This document shows, in pieces, positions 51,685-60,226 of a stretch of DNA of 64,000 nt. A program made the position numbers and the translations under genes. The DNA is taken from assembly GCA_022711465.1 (NCBI GenBank), contig JAKLEZ010000017.1, positions 84,671 through 148,670 on the forward strand, read 5' to 3'. This stretch comes from Planctomycetota bacterium. Lineage in GTDB: Bacteria; Planctomycetota; Phycisphaerae; UBA1845; PWPN01. Each line of letters opens with the position of its first letter. The stretch's first letter is position 1. The notes beneath the pieces are model-generated. The model was given only the letters and a program-made list of their open reading frames with translations. It was not told the origin of the DNA and searched no databases.

Positions 51685-54309
51685 TCACCGGGGCAGGATT
51701 TCGATCGCTTGTATGGTGGCCTCGGCCTTCTCCGTGCCTTTGAAGTGAATATCGATTGTACCGTGGGCCGGGCGCACCTGGGGCACCGAAATCGTATGGG
51801 CCCGGAACGTGCCGCCGGCCGCCTTGGCCACGCTGAGCTCGCGTGCCACCTCCCGACCATTCACGGTGGCGGTCAACGTGTTTCCAAGGTTGGTGTCGGC
51901 GAGATGCAGCACCACCTCGTATTCGCCCGGCCCGACGGTGAGGTTCAGCCAGTAGTCCTTGCCGTGCAGGCCGTATCGGTAAATTTCGGGGTCGGCCGTG
52001 CCCGCGATGTGCATGCTTCGCCGGTTGACGAAGGAAGCTCTCAAAAAGGCGTCTACTCCGTAACCCGACCGAATGACATACTCCAGTCCCGGCCGCCAGG
52101 TATTTCCCCTGGAGTCCGAGTAGTCCTTACGACCGGTGTAGCCGAAGATCATGCGCTGCGGCCCGGTGGGTCCCTCGCCCTCACCGAACGGAGCGGCGTC
52201 CTCCGCCACAGTGAACTGGACGGCGTCGATTCCGACTTCAGCTCCCTTGGATTGTGGGTTGCCCTTGCCAAGGGCGACGATCTTGAGTTCATGCCGCCGA
52301 CCGGCCAAGCCTCCGCGGGCGTACAACTCCTGGCGGTTCCTTGGCCGTGGAGTCCAACAATCAACGAAGGTCAGCTGCTTGACGCCATCGAGGTACACCT
52401 CGGCGAGCCCTCCCTTCGGGCCGGTGGCCCCGGTCAGTCGCACCTGATTGCCCACGAAGGAGCAGGCGGCGGTCGCCCCGGCGGATGTGGTGACGTGCAA
52501 GGTGGCGCTCCGGGCCTGGTCGTGCTTGACGGGCGTCCAATTGCCGTGGTATGCAAGGCCATCGTCTTCGACCACTTCCTGGGCGTCATCGCCGGTGATC
52601 ACGAGTTCCCGCAGGCCGTCGTGACGGACATTCACGAGGCAGTCGCCGCCGGGCAGGACGGATACGGTATATCCGTTCTCATTGAGGTCGTTCCGCTCTC
52701 GGAGGGTCTTGTTATCAGCCTTGATCTCCTTGGGTTTGAGCGCCAGGCGGAGCGAGTCAACGCATTTCCCGGGTGCATCAAAAGTCGTGTAGCTGACAGA
52801 GCCCTTGTCGTACACCACCGAGGTCACCACGGAGCCGCAACGGATGATGTGGCTCTCCCGGGCGGGGGCGAAGATGTCCGGCCGGCAGACCATGGCCTTG
52901 AAGATCTGGGACATCGGCCAGGGATGGGCCAGGTTCAGCCACTCGGCGGCGGCAACGACGTTGCCTGTCAAGCCGTCCTTGACGACACCCTGAACGGTAC
53001 TGTCGTAGGTGGCCATGAGGAGCATTCGCCGGCCGACCTCGCGAGCCCAATCATCGTGCGCCATTTCCCCGTAGGCCAGGAACGTCGGAGCATAGGTATA
53101 CTGGTTATAGGACAGTGATGTTCCGCAGCAGACATACGACTCGGGAAACGCCCATGCCCCGCTGTACATATCGCCTCGCGAGGAGGGATCGGCGCAGTTG
53201 CGACTGAAGACCAGCGACAGGATGTTGCGGACGTCGGTTTGCCAATTGGGGAAAGCGTCCGGATGGCTCAGGAAGTAGTCACACATCCAAACCACGCCAC
53301 CTGAGTACCAATCGCCCTCGACATCCCAGTAGTGGCGTCCCCAGGCCTCGTTGTCCGTCCAATGAGGCAGGACGTGTTCTGCCAGGAAGCGCCGGGCCGC
53401 ATCGCGGGCCTTGACGATCGAGCCATCCTCGCCTGTGTGCCCGCCATCTATCAGGGCATCCAGGAACTCGCCGATCAGGGCCGTGCCACCGGTGAGCTCA
53501 TCCGACCAGAGCATGTGCTCGGGGCTCATGTAGCGGCTCCACGGGGGCAGATCCGGCCGGGTCAGATTGCACTTCTGGGCCAGAACATCGCCCCAGTGCC
53601 GAGCGGCCTGGAGGTAGCGTTCGTTGCCGGTCAGCTTGTATGCCCGGATCACCTCGATGCCCAGATAGGCACAGAGATCGAGCTGATTGGGGACGTTCGG
53701 ATCGGCCCTCCGGTAGCCGATGCCCTTGGTCGGCGTGCTGATCGGGAAGCGTGGCCAGGGATGGTCCGGTCCGGTCAGGCAGTAATCGAGGATGTAGTCC
53801 ACGATGAGCGGAACGTACACGAATGCCATGGGGTCCCCGCTGTACTGATAGTAGGCGGTCAGCCCTTGGATGATGCTATAGGCTCGCTGACTCAGGTCGC
53901 CACACATCCACGGATCCGTCGGTGGAATCGAGATGGTTCCGTCCTCGGCAATGCTCCAGTGGGTGTTGTACACGATGTGCGGAGCCGCGATGACCGCCTT
54001 CCCGGCATCGGTCCAGGGATAGCGCTTGTAGATGTCGGCGGCGATCCTCAGACGTGCGTCGAACTGGCCGTTCCGCCCTTGGTGCCAGGGGGCGATGACG
54101 CCGTTGCCGTCTTCGACGACCGAATGAGCATAGTACTGCTTCAGCACCTCGGCCGCCGGGGCCACAGCAGCACACGGTAGCATCATGAATGCGCCGGCCA
54201 GCAAGCCGCCCGCCGCTCCCCAGCGACTCCGCATCTGATTGTCCCAGCGCACTCGGGCCTCGAAACCCAACACCTGCTCGCGGGCCCCCCTTGTTCGGCG
54301 ACCGTTCAT
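51685..54309 (-). CDS. Large secreted protein: six-hairpin-glycosidase-like with malectin-like C-terminus
   Basis: An 874-residue exported protein. The ATG at 54309 has AGGAG 5 nt upstream; an internal ATG at 54234 would place the hydrophobic signal (GGLLAGAFMMLPCAAV) right at the start. The first 500 residues read as an (alpha/alpha)6 barrel (SIIQGLTAYYQYSGDPMAF, DYILDYCLTGPDHPWPRF, HWTDNEAWGRHYWDVEGDW, AWAFPESYVCCGTSLSYNQ), fold family GH127/GH88-like in outline. After a beta domain, about residues 770-860 (YWLNLTVGPGEYEVVLHLAD) resemble malectin, a carbohydrate-binding fold. Catalytic residues cannot be assigned. It probably acts on a polysaccharide. Confidence 0.72.
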   Translation of the reverse strand: MNGRRTRGAREQVLGFEARVRWDNQMRSRWGAAGGLLAGAFMMLPCAAVAPAAEVLKQYYAHSVVEDGNGVIAPWHQGRNGQFDARLRIAADIYKRYPWTDAGKAVIAAPHIVYNTHWSIAEDGTISIPPTDPWMCGDLSQRAYSIIQGLTAYYQYSGDPMAFVYVPLIVDYILDYCLTGPDHPWPRFPISTPTKGIGYRRADPNVPNQLDLCAYLGIEVIRAYKLTGNERYLQAARHWGDVLAQKCNLTRPDLPPWSRYMSPEHMLWSDELTGGTALIGEFLDALIDGGHTGEDGSIVKARDAARRFLAEHVLPHWTDNEAWGRHYWDVEGDWYSGGVVWMCDYFLSHPDAFPNWQTDVRNILSLVFSRNCADPSSRGDMYSGAWAFPESYVCCGTSLSYNQYTYAPTFLAYGEMAHDDWAREVGRRMLLMATYDSTVQGVVKDGLTGNVVAAAEWLNLAHPWPMSQIFKAMVCRPDIFAPARESHIIRCGSVVTSVVYDKGSVSYTTFDAPGKCVDSLRLALKPKEIKADNKTLRERNDLNENGYTVSVLPGGDCLVNVRHDGLRELVITGDDAQEVVEDDGLAYHGNWTPVKHDQARSATLHVTTSAGATAACSFVGNQVRLTGATGPKGGLAEVYLDGVKQLTFVDCWTPRPRNRQELYARGGLAGRRHELKIVALGKGNPQSKGAEVGIDAVQFTVAEDAAPFGEGEGPTGPQRMIFGYTGRKDYSDSRGNTWRPGLEYVIRSGYGVDAFLRASFVNRRSMHIAGTADPEIYRYGLHGKDYWLNLTVGPGEYEVVLHLADTNLGNTLTATVNGREVARELSVAKAAGGTFRAHTISVPQVRPAHGTIDIHFKGTEKAEATIQAIEILPR

Positions 54310-54825
54310 AGCTTCTCCTGATCGGATCATGTTCCCAGCCAGCGAAACCGCGAATCGTGCTGCCAGCGCCCCTGTCGGCTCCACCACAAGGGCACCTCGA
54401 CCTTGTGAAACAGCTCATACAAGGCAAGCGTCTCTTTGTCCACCCCCGCCTGCAAGGCCCTTGCGACGATCGCGAGACAAGCGGCGTTGACCCGACGGTC
54501 TCTCACTCAAATCGCGTCCTTTCAAGAGTGCCTGGATGGGATCTTCCCCCACTCGCCCTGGGCGGACAGGAACAGCATCAATTGAGCGTAGGATTTGACC
54601 GGTCGTGCCGGGAGATTCCCGGGGATGGGCAGTTAGCACGATTCGTGGGGCCAGCCGAATTGACGGCCGAGGAAGAGACCTGGACGGTGATCAGAGCCGA
54701 GCCAGTCAAGGAGCCTGTCACCGATCTGTTCCTCCGATCGCCGCAGACCCCGACGAACCGGGACGACACGGGAGGACGTCGGCAGCGTGAACGACACGCG
54801 GGGCTTGAGGACTTCAGGAAACGAA
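54310..54825. other. Gene-free region
   Basis: No open frame on either strand has a credible start, family signal or codon pattern. It includes the leader of the glycosidase-like gene (minus strand) on the left. On the right lies the terminator of the thioester-like gene. Confidence 0.4.
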
Positions 54826-54861
54826 CTGCCCCGGCTCGGACAGGCAATCCGGCCGGGGCAG
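54826..54861 (-). terminator. Intrinsic terminator of thioester-like gene 1
   Basis: Perfect 10-bp arms (CTGCCCCGGC / GCCGGGGCAG) with an inner CGGA/TCCG pair, 46 nt downstream of the stop codon at 54907. Minus-strand exit reads TTCGTTTCC. Confidence 0.65.
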
Positions 54862-54906
54862 TATCTCATGTTTGACTGACCACATCTCGCTTCTCGCGAA
54901 CTGCGG

Positions 54907-55737
54907 TCATGCCATTCGTCGCTTGACCCATCCGACCAGGCCGAGGCCCAGCATGCCGAGGCCGAGGGCTGCCGGAGCAGGAACGGGGGTCAGGTAGATC
55001 TGATCCTGAGCCTTGTAGGCAAGGTCGCCGACATGGCTAACCCAATTACCCTGGCTGTCCTGGGTCATTCGCCAGGTGTTGAGGACGCGCACGTTGCCGA
55101 TCGTCGTCCAGTTCGCGGTGACTGCCTCATTCACCCACGCCTGAGCAAGGGCCTGTTGTGTCGCGTTGAGCGTCACGTTCTGGAACGACTGCGTGAAATC
55201 AGCCCCGCCTTCTTGCTCCAGGGCCCAGATGACGCGCTGCAGCGTACCCGCAGTCTGGGCGCGATTCAGGCCGTTGACCAAGGTGTTTGTGTAGGCGTAT
55301 CCGCTGAGCACGCCTTTGGCGAACTGGGTGTACAGGTAGGCGGTCCGTGTATCCAGATTGTCACCGTACGGCTTTCCGCCGTTGATGGCATGCGAGCCTG
55401 AGCCCTCGGCGCCGACGACACCGGTCAACTCGTCGATGCTTGTCGTGCTCATCACGATATCCATTGGCGACTTGATGGTCTCACCGGCTTCCAGGCAGAA
55501 GGACTGGAAGGAGGGAGCGCTGCCTGCCTGGTCCTTGACCGTGGAGGCGTACGCGCTGGTGTCGAGTGACAAGCCGGGAGCCAGGGAGGCCTTGCTGATG
55601 GTGAACTCACCACCGTTGCCGATATACTTGCCGCTGACCCGGCTCCACACCGCTCGCCCGACGTAAACATCGGCCGAGGCGACTGCGGCTGCCAAACCGA
55701 ATGACACGAAGACCATTGACCATTTGAGCTTGTTCAC
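54907..55737 (-). CDS. Small surface protein with Cys/Gln thioester-like signature and PEP-CTERM-like tail (copy 1)
   Basis: A 276-residue exported protein. The start is GTG at 55737 with GGAGG 8 nt upstream (GGGGAGGAAAAAGCT); the signal peptide ends near residue 22 (ASADV). FQSFCLEAGE carries Cys81 and LQRVIWALEQEG carries Gln167 four residues before Trp; TAYLYTQF lies between them. The tail VPAPAALGLGMLGLGLVGWVKRRMA has a Pro motif, a hydrophobic helix and basic residues, like PEP-CTERM sorting signals. Families with Cys and Gln in such patterns form an internal thioester (TED/TQXA) in Gram-positive adhesins; whether this holds here is inference. It is the first of three paralogues in the region and has its own terminator. 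Confidence 0.8.
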   Translation of the reverse strand: MNKLKWSMVFVSFGLAAAVASADVYVGRAVWSRVSGKYIGNGGEFTISKASLAPGLSLDTSAYASTVKDQAGSAPSFQSFCLEAGETIKSPMDIVMSTTSIDELTGVVGAEGSGSHAINGGKPYGDNLDTRTAYLYTQFAKGVLSGYAYTNTLVNGLNRAQTAGTLQRVIWALEQEGGADFTQSFQNVTLNATQQALAQAWVNEAVTANWTTIGNVRVLNTWRMTQDSQGNWVSHVGDLAYKAQDQIYLTPVPAPAALGLGMLGLGLVGWVKRRMA

Positions 55738-55863
55738 AGCTTTTTCCTCCCCAGCGATTGCTCGCTGCAGACCCGCGTATCGACGCGATGCCGACACGCC
55801 TTGTTCACCGACCCACCCCTCTTGACGGGACACACGTCCCAGCCGAAGGGACCTCCACACAAC

Positions 55864-55904
55864 ATGACACCCAGGCCGGTTTTCCGGCCGATGCCGGGTG
55901 TCAT
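55864..55904. repeat. Long inverted repeat upstream of thioester-like gene 1
   Basis: Outer 9-bp arms (ATGACACCC / GGGTGTCAT) enclose an inner 6-bp hairpin with an all-T loop (GGCCGG TTTT CCGGCC), 127 bp upstream of the GTG start. It could be the terminator of an upstream transcript, a 5' leader structure or an operator; the sequence alone cannot decide. Confidence 0.5.
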
Positions 55905-56413
55905 CTCATCATCGTTCTTGCTGCGTCGACCGAGCGGTCTGCTACCCCCCCGGGCAGGCGACCACGAGGTGGTCCGCGTCATCTGAACGCGGTCCCCCGC
56001 GACTCAACATGTGGGATTGTACCCCCCACCGGTATCAGTTTCAAGATTCTAAAAGAAGTTTTCTAAGGTCCTATACGCCATCTAGAAGTGCATTATCGGC
56101 CGGTACCCGCGGGCCAGGCCACCAGGAGCAGCTGCGTCGGCCAGGGCCTGGACCCTATCGGACCAAGGCCGGTCGCGACCCATTGCCCGAAGGGGAGAAA
56201 CGACGAGGTGGGCCCGGGTTATGGGCGGATGGAACCGAGGTGCCGGTTCGCGCGGGCACCATCTGCCCCTCCGACGCACTGGGCGCTCGGGATCTCCGGA
56301 AGCGCGTCAACGTGGTCTCGAGCCCGCCGAGCACGAGTTGTCGACAGGGGGAACGAACGGAGCGACCCGGCGAAAAGCACTCACAGGTGGAACGAGCAGG
56401 CGGGTAGACAACG
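55905..56413. other. Gene-free region
   Basis: Small frames on both strands lack credible starts and family signals. Nothing else could be supported between the inverted repeat at 55864 and the hairpin at 56414. Confidence 0.4.
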
Positions 56414-56452
56414 AACCACCCCGGCAGGCCCAGAAGACCCGCCGGGGTGGTT
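56414..56452 (-). terminator. Terminator-like hairpin after thioester-like gene 2
   Basis: Perfect 12-bp arms AACCACCCCGGC / GCCGGGGTGGTT with a 15-nt loop. It lies 180 bp past the stop of the minus-strand gene at 56632. The minus-strand exit reads GGTTCGTTGTC, slightly T-rich. Confidence 0.5.
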
Positions 56453-56631
56453 GTCACATCACTTGGGAAGCGGCAGATTGTGGGCTTGTGCCGCAGAAGT
56501 CTCCCGTCTTGAAAGGTCAGCCTTGGCTCAATCCGTCGCGGCGGCGGACGTGTCATCGCCCCGCCCGGCGGTGGCCAAGGCCACCTGATCCTGAACGTCC
56601 AAGACTAGTCCGACACTGCCCTCTTGGACAC

Positions 56632-57351
56632 TCAGGCCATGCGCCGCTTAACCCAGCCGACCAGGCCCAGGCCAAGCAGACCGAGGGCAATCGCACCCGG
56701 AGCAGGAACGCAGACCAGCATGCTCTGCCGGAGATGCGTCCCATCCTGGGCAATCTTGTCGTGGATGCTGCCCAGGTTGTCGACGTTGCCGTCAGCGGCG
56801 GTGTAGTACAGGTTCATCACTTGAACCCGCGATCCGGTGTAGTTACCGCTGCCAACTGCCGTGCCAGCCGCTGCCTCCAGGGCCGCCGCCAGTCCGGACA
56901 CGGAACCGATTTCCTGCTCGATGTACCAGATCGCCGCCTGAAGAGCCTGCTCCGATGCCAGATCGCCATTGGTGAACGTATAGGCGCCGTAGGTCCCCGC
57001 AAGCAGCCCCGTCATGAACTGCTCGTAGAGCCAAGCCGTCCGCACGTCGAGGGGGTCAGGATTCGGCCCGCCACCGCCCAGCACCGCTTGGTTGCTCAAA
57101 GCGACTCGATAAATCCGCCCACTGCTGAAGTACTCGTTCTCTTCAAGGCAGAACGTAGTGAAGCCTGTTCCGACAGGGCGCCCGAGAATCGGCGAACCCG
57201 GCTGAGCAGCCCAGCCGTTCGTCACCTCGGCCGCGAACGGTCCTTGTGACCCGTAAGGCGTAGTAACCTTGACGAACATATCAGCCCACGCGCCCGAAGC
57301 GAGCAGGCCCACGATGGCCATGGCGGCCACAGCTTTAATCGTTGTTCTCAT
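56632..57351 (-). CDS. Small surface protein with Cys/Gln thioester-like signature and PEP-CTERM-like tail (copy 2)
   Basis: A 239-residue exported protein with a signal peptide (ends near residue 23). Cys68 lies in FTTFCLEENEYF and Gln138 in LQAAIWYIEQEIG (Q-x-A-I-W). DVRTAWLYEQF and RVQVMNLYY are shared with copies 1 and 3. The tail VPAPGAIALGLLGLGLVGWVKRRMA ends with the same 14 residues (LGLGLVGWVKRRMA) as copy 1. AGGAG lies 7 nt before the ATG. It follows the gene at 57504, also on the minus strand, with a 152-bp gap, and precedes copy 1. Role inferred as a surface adhesin or matrix protein. Confidence 0.82.
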   Translation of the reverse strand: MRTTIKAVAAMAIVGLLASGAWADMFVKVTTPYGSQGPFAAEVTNGWAAQPGSPILGRPVGTGFTTFCLEENEYFSSGRIYRVALSNQAVLGGGGPNPDPLDVRTAWLYEQFMTGLLAGTYGAYTFTNGDLASEQALQAAIWYIEQEIGSVSGLAAALEAAAGTAVGSGNYTGSRVQVMNLYYTAADGNVDNLGSIHDKIAQDGTHLRQSMLVCVPAPGAIALGLLGLGLVGWVKRRMA

Positions 57352-57503
57352 CGTTTTTCTCCTCTCGATTCCTTGTTTTCCCTGCCATGCCCAAGGGCGA
57401 CAGGGATACAGTCGTTTCTTCCGGTTTTTCTAGCAGGATGCGCGACCCGCGCACCAGTGGGCCCCATCGCACCCGTACGACGGTGCGTGGGAGAGAGAAA
57501 CGC

Positions 57504-58211
57504 TCAGGGAATCGGTGGAGGGCCACGAGGGGCAGATATTGGGGGAAGATGCTGCGATACAAGGCGACTGGGAAGTACCCAGGCGATTGGCGGCCTTGGC
57601 TGGTGATCTCGGATCGACGCAGCGACGGCGTCCATCACAAAGGCTGGTAATGCACTCCACGTGCCGTCTAAAGAGATGTCGACATCGCAGCCGACGGGGG
57701 AGAGGCCGTAGCACCAGGCAGGGAAGACGCCGAACTGCAAGCCTCGCGCGGCTCGCAAGCCTCGAAGACTTGCCAGCCCTGCCAGGCCCGTCAGGGCGAG
57801 GGCCGAGCTACTCGGTGGCGGCGGCAGTTCGAGGACGCCGCCCTGGGGGATTCCGCTGTCGCCCGGCACGCCTGGTCGCTCGGCGGCGGCTGGGGAGCCA
57901 AACTCATCGGGAGAGTGCCGTCCTTCGCCGGATTGGTTTTCAGGGCCATAGCGATTCGGTGAACCGGCTGTCGAGAAGGCGTGACGCGAAACACGGGCCC
58001 ACTCGGAGGGAATGAAAGGCCAACCGCGGGTGCTGACCGCGGGCCCTGCGACGACGCCTCCCTCGTGGAGGGTCGAGGCCGGCGAGGCCTGGGCGGTCAG
58101 AGCGAGAGCGACGATCACATCGGCCCGGACGACGCCGGCCCCCCACGTGAGCGCGCACGCGCAAGCGAGACAAACTGTCCTGGCTTCTTTCACCGCACCC
58201 TCAAACGTCAT
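57504..58211 (-). CDS. Exported protein with internal sorting-like helix and PRGPPP tail (copy 1)
   Basis: A 235-residue protein. After a hydrophobic stretch (about residues 13-32) comes a Gly/Pro/Ser-rich region, then LPPPPSSSALALTGLAGLASLRGLRAARG, which looks like a PEP-CTERM helix, but it continues for a further 75-residue tail ending SAPRGPPPIP. The whole second half aligns with the product at 59588. The start is uncertain: the ATG at 58211, or a TTG at 58241. Function unknown. It forms a two-gene unit with the thioester-like gene after it, as does its paralogue at 59588. Confidence 0.6.
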   Translation of the reverse strand: MTFEGAVKEARTVCLACACALTWGAGVVRADVIVALALTAQASPASTLHEGGVVAGPAVSTRGWPFIPSEWARVSRHAFSTAGSPNRYGPENQSGEGRHSPDEFGSPAAAERPGVPGDSGIPQGGVLELPPPPSSSALALTGLAGLASLRGLRAARGLQFGVFPAWCYGLSPVGCDVDISLDGTWSALPAFVMDAVAASIRDHQPRPPIAWVLPSRLVSQHLPPISAPRGPPPIP

Positions 58212-58564
58212 CCATGGGAGCTTAGGCCTGCTCCCCTCCAAAGGTGTCGCAAGAGAGCTGAGTCCGGTACAGAGCCCTGGTCATAATCCTGCAACGCATT
58301 TCATTCTAGCAGACGGCGAGCCGTCTGCCAAGCGCAAATTCAAGTTTCCCTGGCTTCGAGGTCCGCAAGTGACACATTTGATCTCCAGGACTTCAGAAGA
58401 AGATCTACCGGGCCGCAGACTACCGGGCCGTCAGGGGTTAGTTCCGAAGTTATCCGGGCCCACCAGTGCAAGCATGATGTCCCCAACACATTGCGCAGTA
58501 AGCAGTTGCAGAAGAGCCGGGATCCTGCGTTCCCGACCACTGAGGTTTCATCGGGCGCAACAGA
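58212..58564. other. Gene-free region
   Basis: No supported gene. It is somewhat less GC-rich around 58295-58345, where the leader of the gene at 58211 (minus strand) is expected. Nothing else was recognised here. Confidence 0.4.
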
Positions 58565-58603
58565 CGACCCGTGCCCACGGGGCTACCCCGCGGGCACGGG
58601 TCG
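58565..58603 (-). terminator. Terminator-like hairpin after thioester-like gene 3
   Basis: Arms of 12+5 bp (CGACCCGTGCCC and CGGGG) pair with their complements across a single A/C mismatch around a CTA loop, making an unusually strong stem. It lies 185 bp downstream of the stop at 58788. Confidence 0.5.
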
Positions 58604-58787
58604 GATTCCAGGCAGGCCGAGACTGACGCCGGCCTACAGACTCCCACGTCCGGAGTTCCTGAGAGCGATCCACTCAATGAGGTCCCGCCGGAGTCCTGCG
58701 GCTCCCTTGCGGCTGGTCGCTCACATTCCCCCGTTCCGCCTGCCTTCTGCGCCGGGGAGCATTATTGGCAGCCCGGCCTACGACATG

Positions 58788-59423
58788 TCACGCCATCCGC
58801 CGCCTGACCCAGCCAACGAAACCGAGCCCCAACAGACCGAGAATCACGGCTCCAGGGGCAGGCACAAGGACCAGAACGCTCTGACGATTGCCGTAGATGC
58901 CGTTGCCGTTACGGTTATCCAGCCCGTCAGTATTGTTGCCATCGTACAAGTTCAGTACGCGAACCCGCCCGATGCCTGTCGCGTTGCTCGTTGCCTCGTT
59001 GATCAGATTCACCACGGCAGCGCTGCTGGTATACGCCTCCCCCTCAATAGCCCAGATGGCATTCTGGTAGTCGGCCCCGTTCGTCGGGCTTGCCAGCCAC
59101 TTCTCGTACAGATACGCCGACTTAGCATCGAGCGGATCAGGACTACCACCCGTCACCCCACCCAGTACTGAGCCCGTCGTGATAGAATGTGTATAAAGGA
59201 AGTTGTAGCGCAGGTACTCATTTGACTCAAGACAGAAGGTCTGAAAGGTATCACCAGCGCTGTAGATCCCAACCGGACCGGTGCTGACATAGATCTCAAA
59301 CGCCCCACCATTGGGATCGCTTTGGCCGGCTACCTGCTTCACAACCTTCACATCGGCCATCGCCGGCGACGCGACCAAACCCAGGATCGCCACGGCGGCC
59401 AACACCCTAATCAACCTCGACAT
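58788..59423 (-). CDS. Small surface protein with Cys/Gln thioester-like signature and PEP-CTERM-like tail (copy 3)
   Basis: A 211-residue exported protein; the ATG at 59423 has AAAGGAG 8 nt upstream and a signal peptide ending near residue 23 (SPAMADV). Cys64 is in FQTFCLESNEYL and Gln120 in YQNAIWAIEGEA. The tail is VPAPGAVILGLLGLGFVGWVRRRMA. DAKSAYLYEKWL and VRVLNLYDGNN match the other copies. It lacks the GQ-rich C-terminal extension of some relatives and is the shortest copy. It follows the gene at 59588 (165-bp gap) on the same strand. Confidence 0.82.
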   Translation of the reverse strand: MSRLIRVLAAVAILGLVASPAMADVKVVKQVAGQSDPNGGAFEIYVSTGPVGIYSAGDTFQTFCLESNEYLRYNFLYTHSITTGSVLGGVTGGSPDPLDAKSAYLYEKWLASPTNGADYQNAIWAIEGEAYTSSAAVVNLINEATSNATGIGRVRVLNLYDGNNTDGLDNRNGNGIYGNRQSVLVLVPAPGAVILGLLGLGFVGWVRRRMA

Positions 59424-59587
59424 CTCACTACTCCTTTGGGTCTCTTGCGACCTCGCCCCCTGCGATCGCAGACTGTCGGACATCACTTCAAAACTCTCAC
59501 TCTGTCAAAGACCATACGGACGATCCACCTGCTTGGGTGGCATCGGAAAATAGCCTCGAACGAAACGCACCTAACCAGCAGGCTGCA

Positions 59588-60226
59588 TCAGAGTGTCGGG
59601 GGAGGGCCCCGCGGGAGGACCGACAGGACAACGCATTGAGACGTGATGCGACAACCGAAATCCCAAACGACTCGAACGCTTGGGCGCGCGGTCGCCGGGC
59701 TGCGACTTGCCATCGCCCCCTGCAGCAGGATCCGGACGATCTGCGGCGCGTCCAGCGAACCATCCACGTTCTGCTGGAGAGACTGAACACTAAGCCAATC
59801 CGAGACGCCGCCGAGGTGCCATTGTCGGGCGGAGCGGGCGACCTGCACCCCAGCCACGCCCAACAAGCCCGCGAGGGCCAGGGAGGCGCTGCCGGGAGGA
59901 GGCGGGGCTTCCCATATGACTGTGCCCTGGCAGTCTTCCAGGCTGCCTGGCCGACCTCCCAGCCTGAGAGACGGTGTAACCTGACCGGGAGCGGACGGAG
60001 GGCTGCACAAGGCGGGGCTTGTCTGCAACCGAACGAAATCGAGGGCTCCTGCAGTACCAACAAGCGGCGAACCCGAGCCCGAGGTTAGGTGGCGAGCGGC
60101 GGCACTAGCAGGCGCAGCAGTGACACGTTCGGAGGCGGCGCCAGGGCGCGGGGCCATGTCGGCAATGGCCGTACCGACGGCTAATGCCATGGCAAAGAGA
60201 ACTGCTACGGGAAGTGATCGCTTCAT
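59588..60226 (-). CDS. Exported protein with internal sorting-like helix and PRGPPP tail (copy 2)
   Basis: A 212-residue protein with a Lys/Arg signal sequence (MKRSLPVAVLFAMALAVGTAIA) and AGGTGG 8 nt before the ATG at 60226. A variable Ala/Ser/Pro-rich part is followed by APPPPGSASLALAGLLGVAGVQVARSARQ, a helix like that of PEP-CTERM tails, then a 75-residue basic tail ending LPRGPPPTL. Cys residues occur in the tail. It is the homologue of the product at 57504; no function is known. It stands at the head of the small surface-protein group, divergent from the export lipoprotein gene. Confidence 0.65.
   Translation of the reverse strand: MKRSLPVAVLFAMALAVGTAIADMAPRPGAASERVTAAPASAAARHLTSGSGSPLVGTAGALDFVRLQTSPALCSPPSAPGQVTPSLRLGGRPGSLEDCQGTVIWEAPPPPGSASLALAGLLGVAGVQVARSARQWHLGGVSDWLSVQSLQQNVDGSLDAPQIVRILLQGAMASRSPATARPSVRVVWDFGCRITSQCVVLSVLPRGPPPTL

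Noticed and set aside
51256..53118. 620-residue plus-strand open frame
   Set aside because: Antisense to the end of the PEP-CTERM LamG gene and the glycosidase-like gene; no signal or motif.
46414..60226. Exosortase gene expected for the PEP-CTERM-like proteins
   Set aside because: No multi-helix protein with exosortase-type Cys and Arg motifs was found in the window; it must be elsewhere if present.
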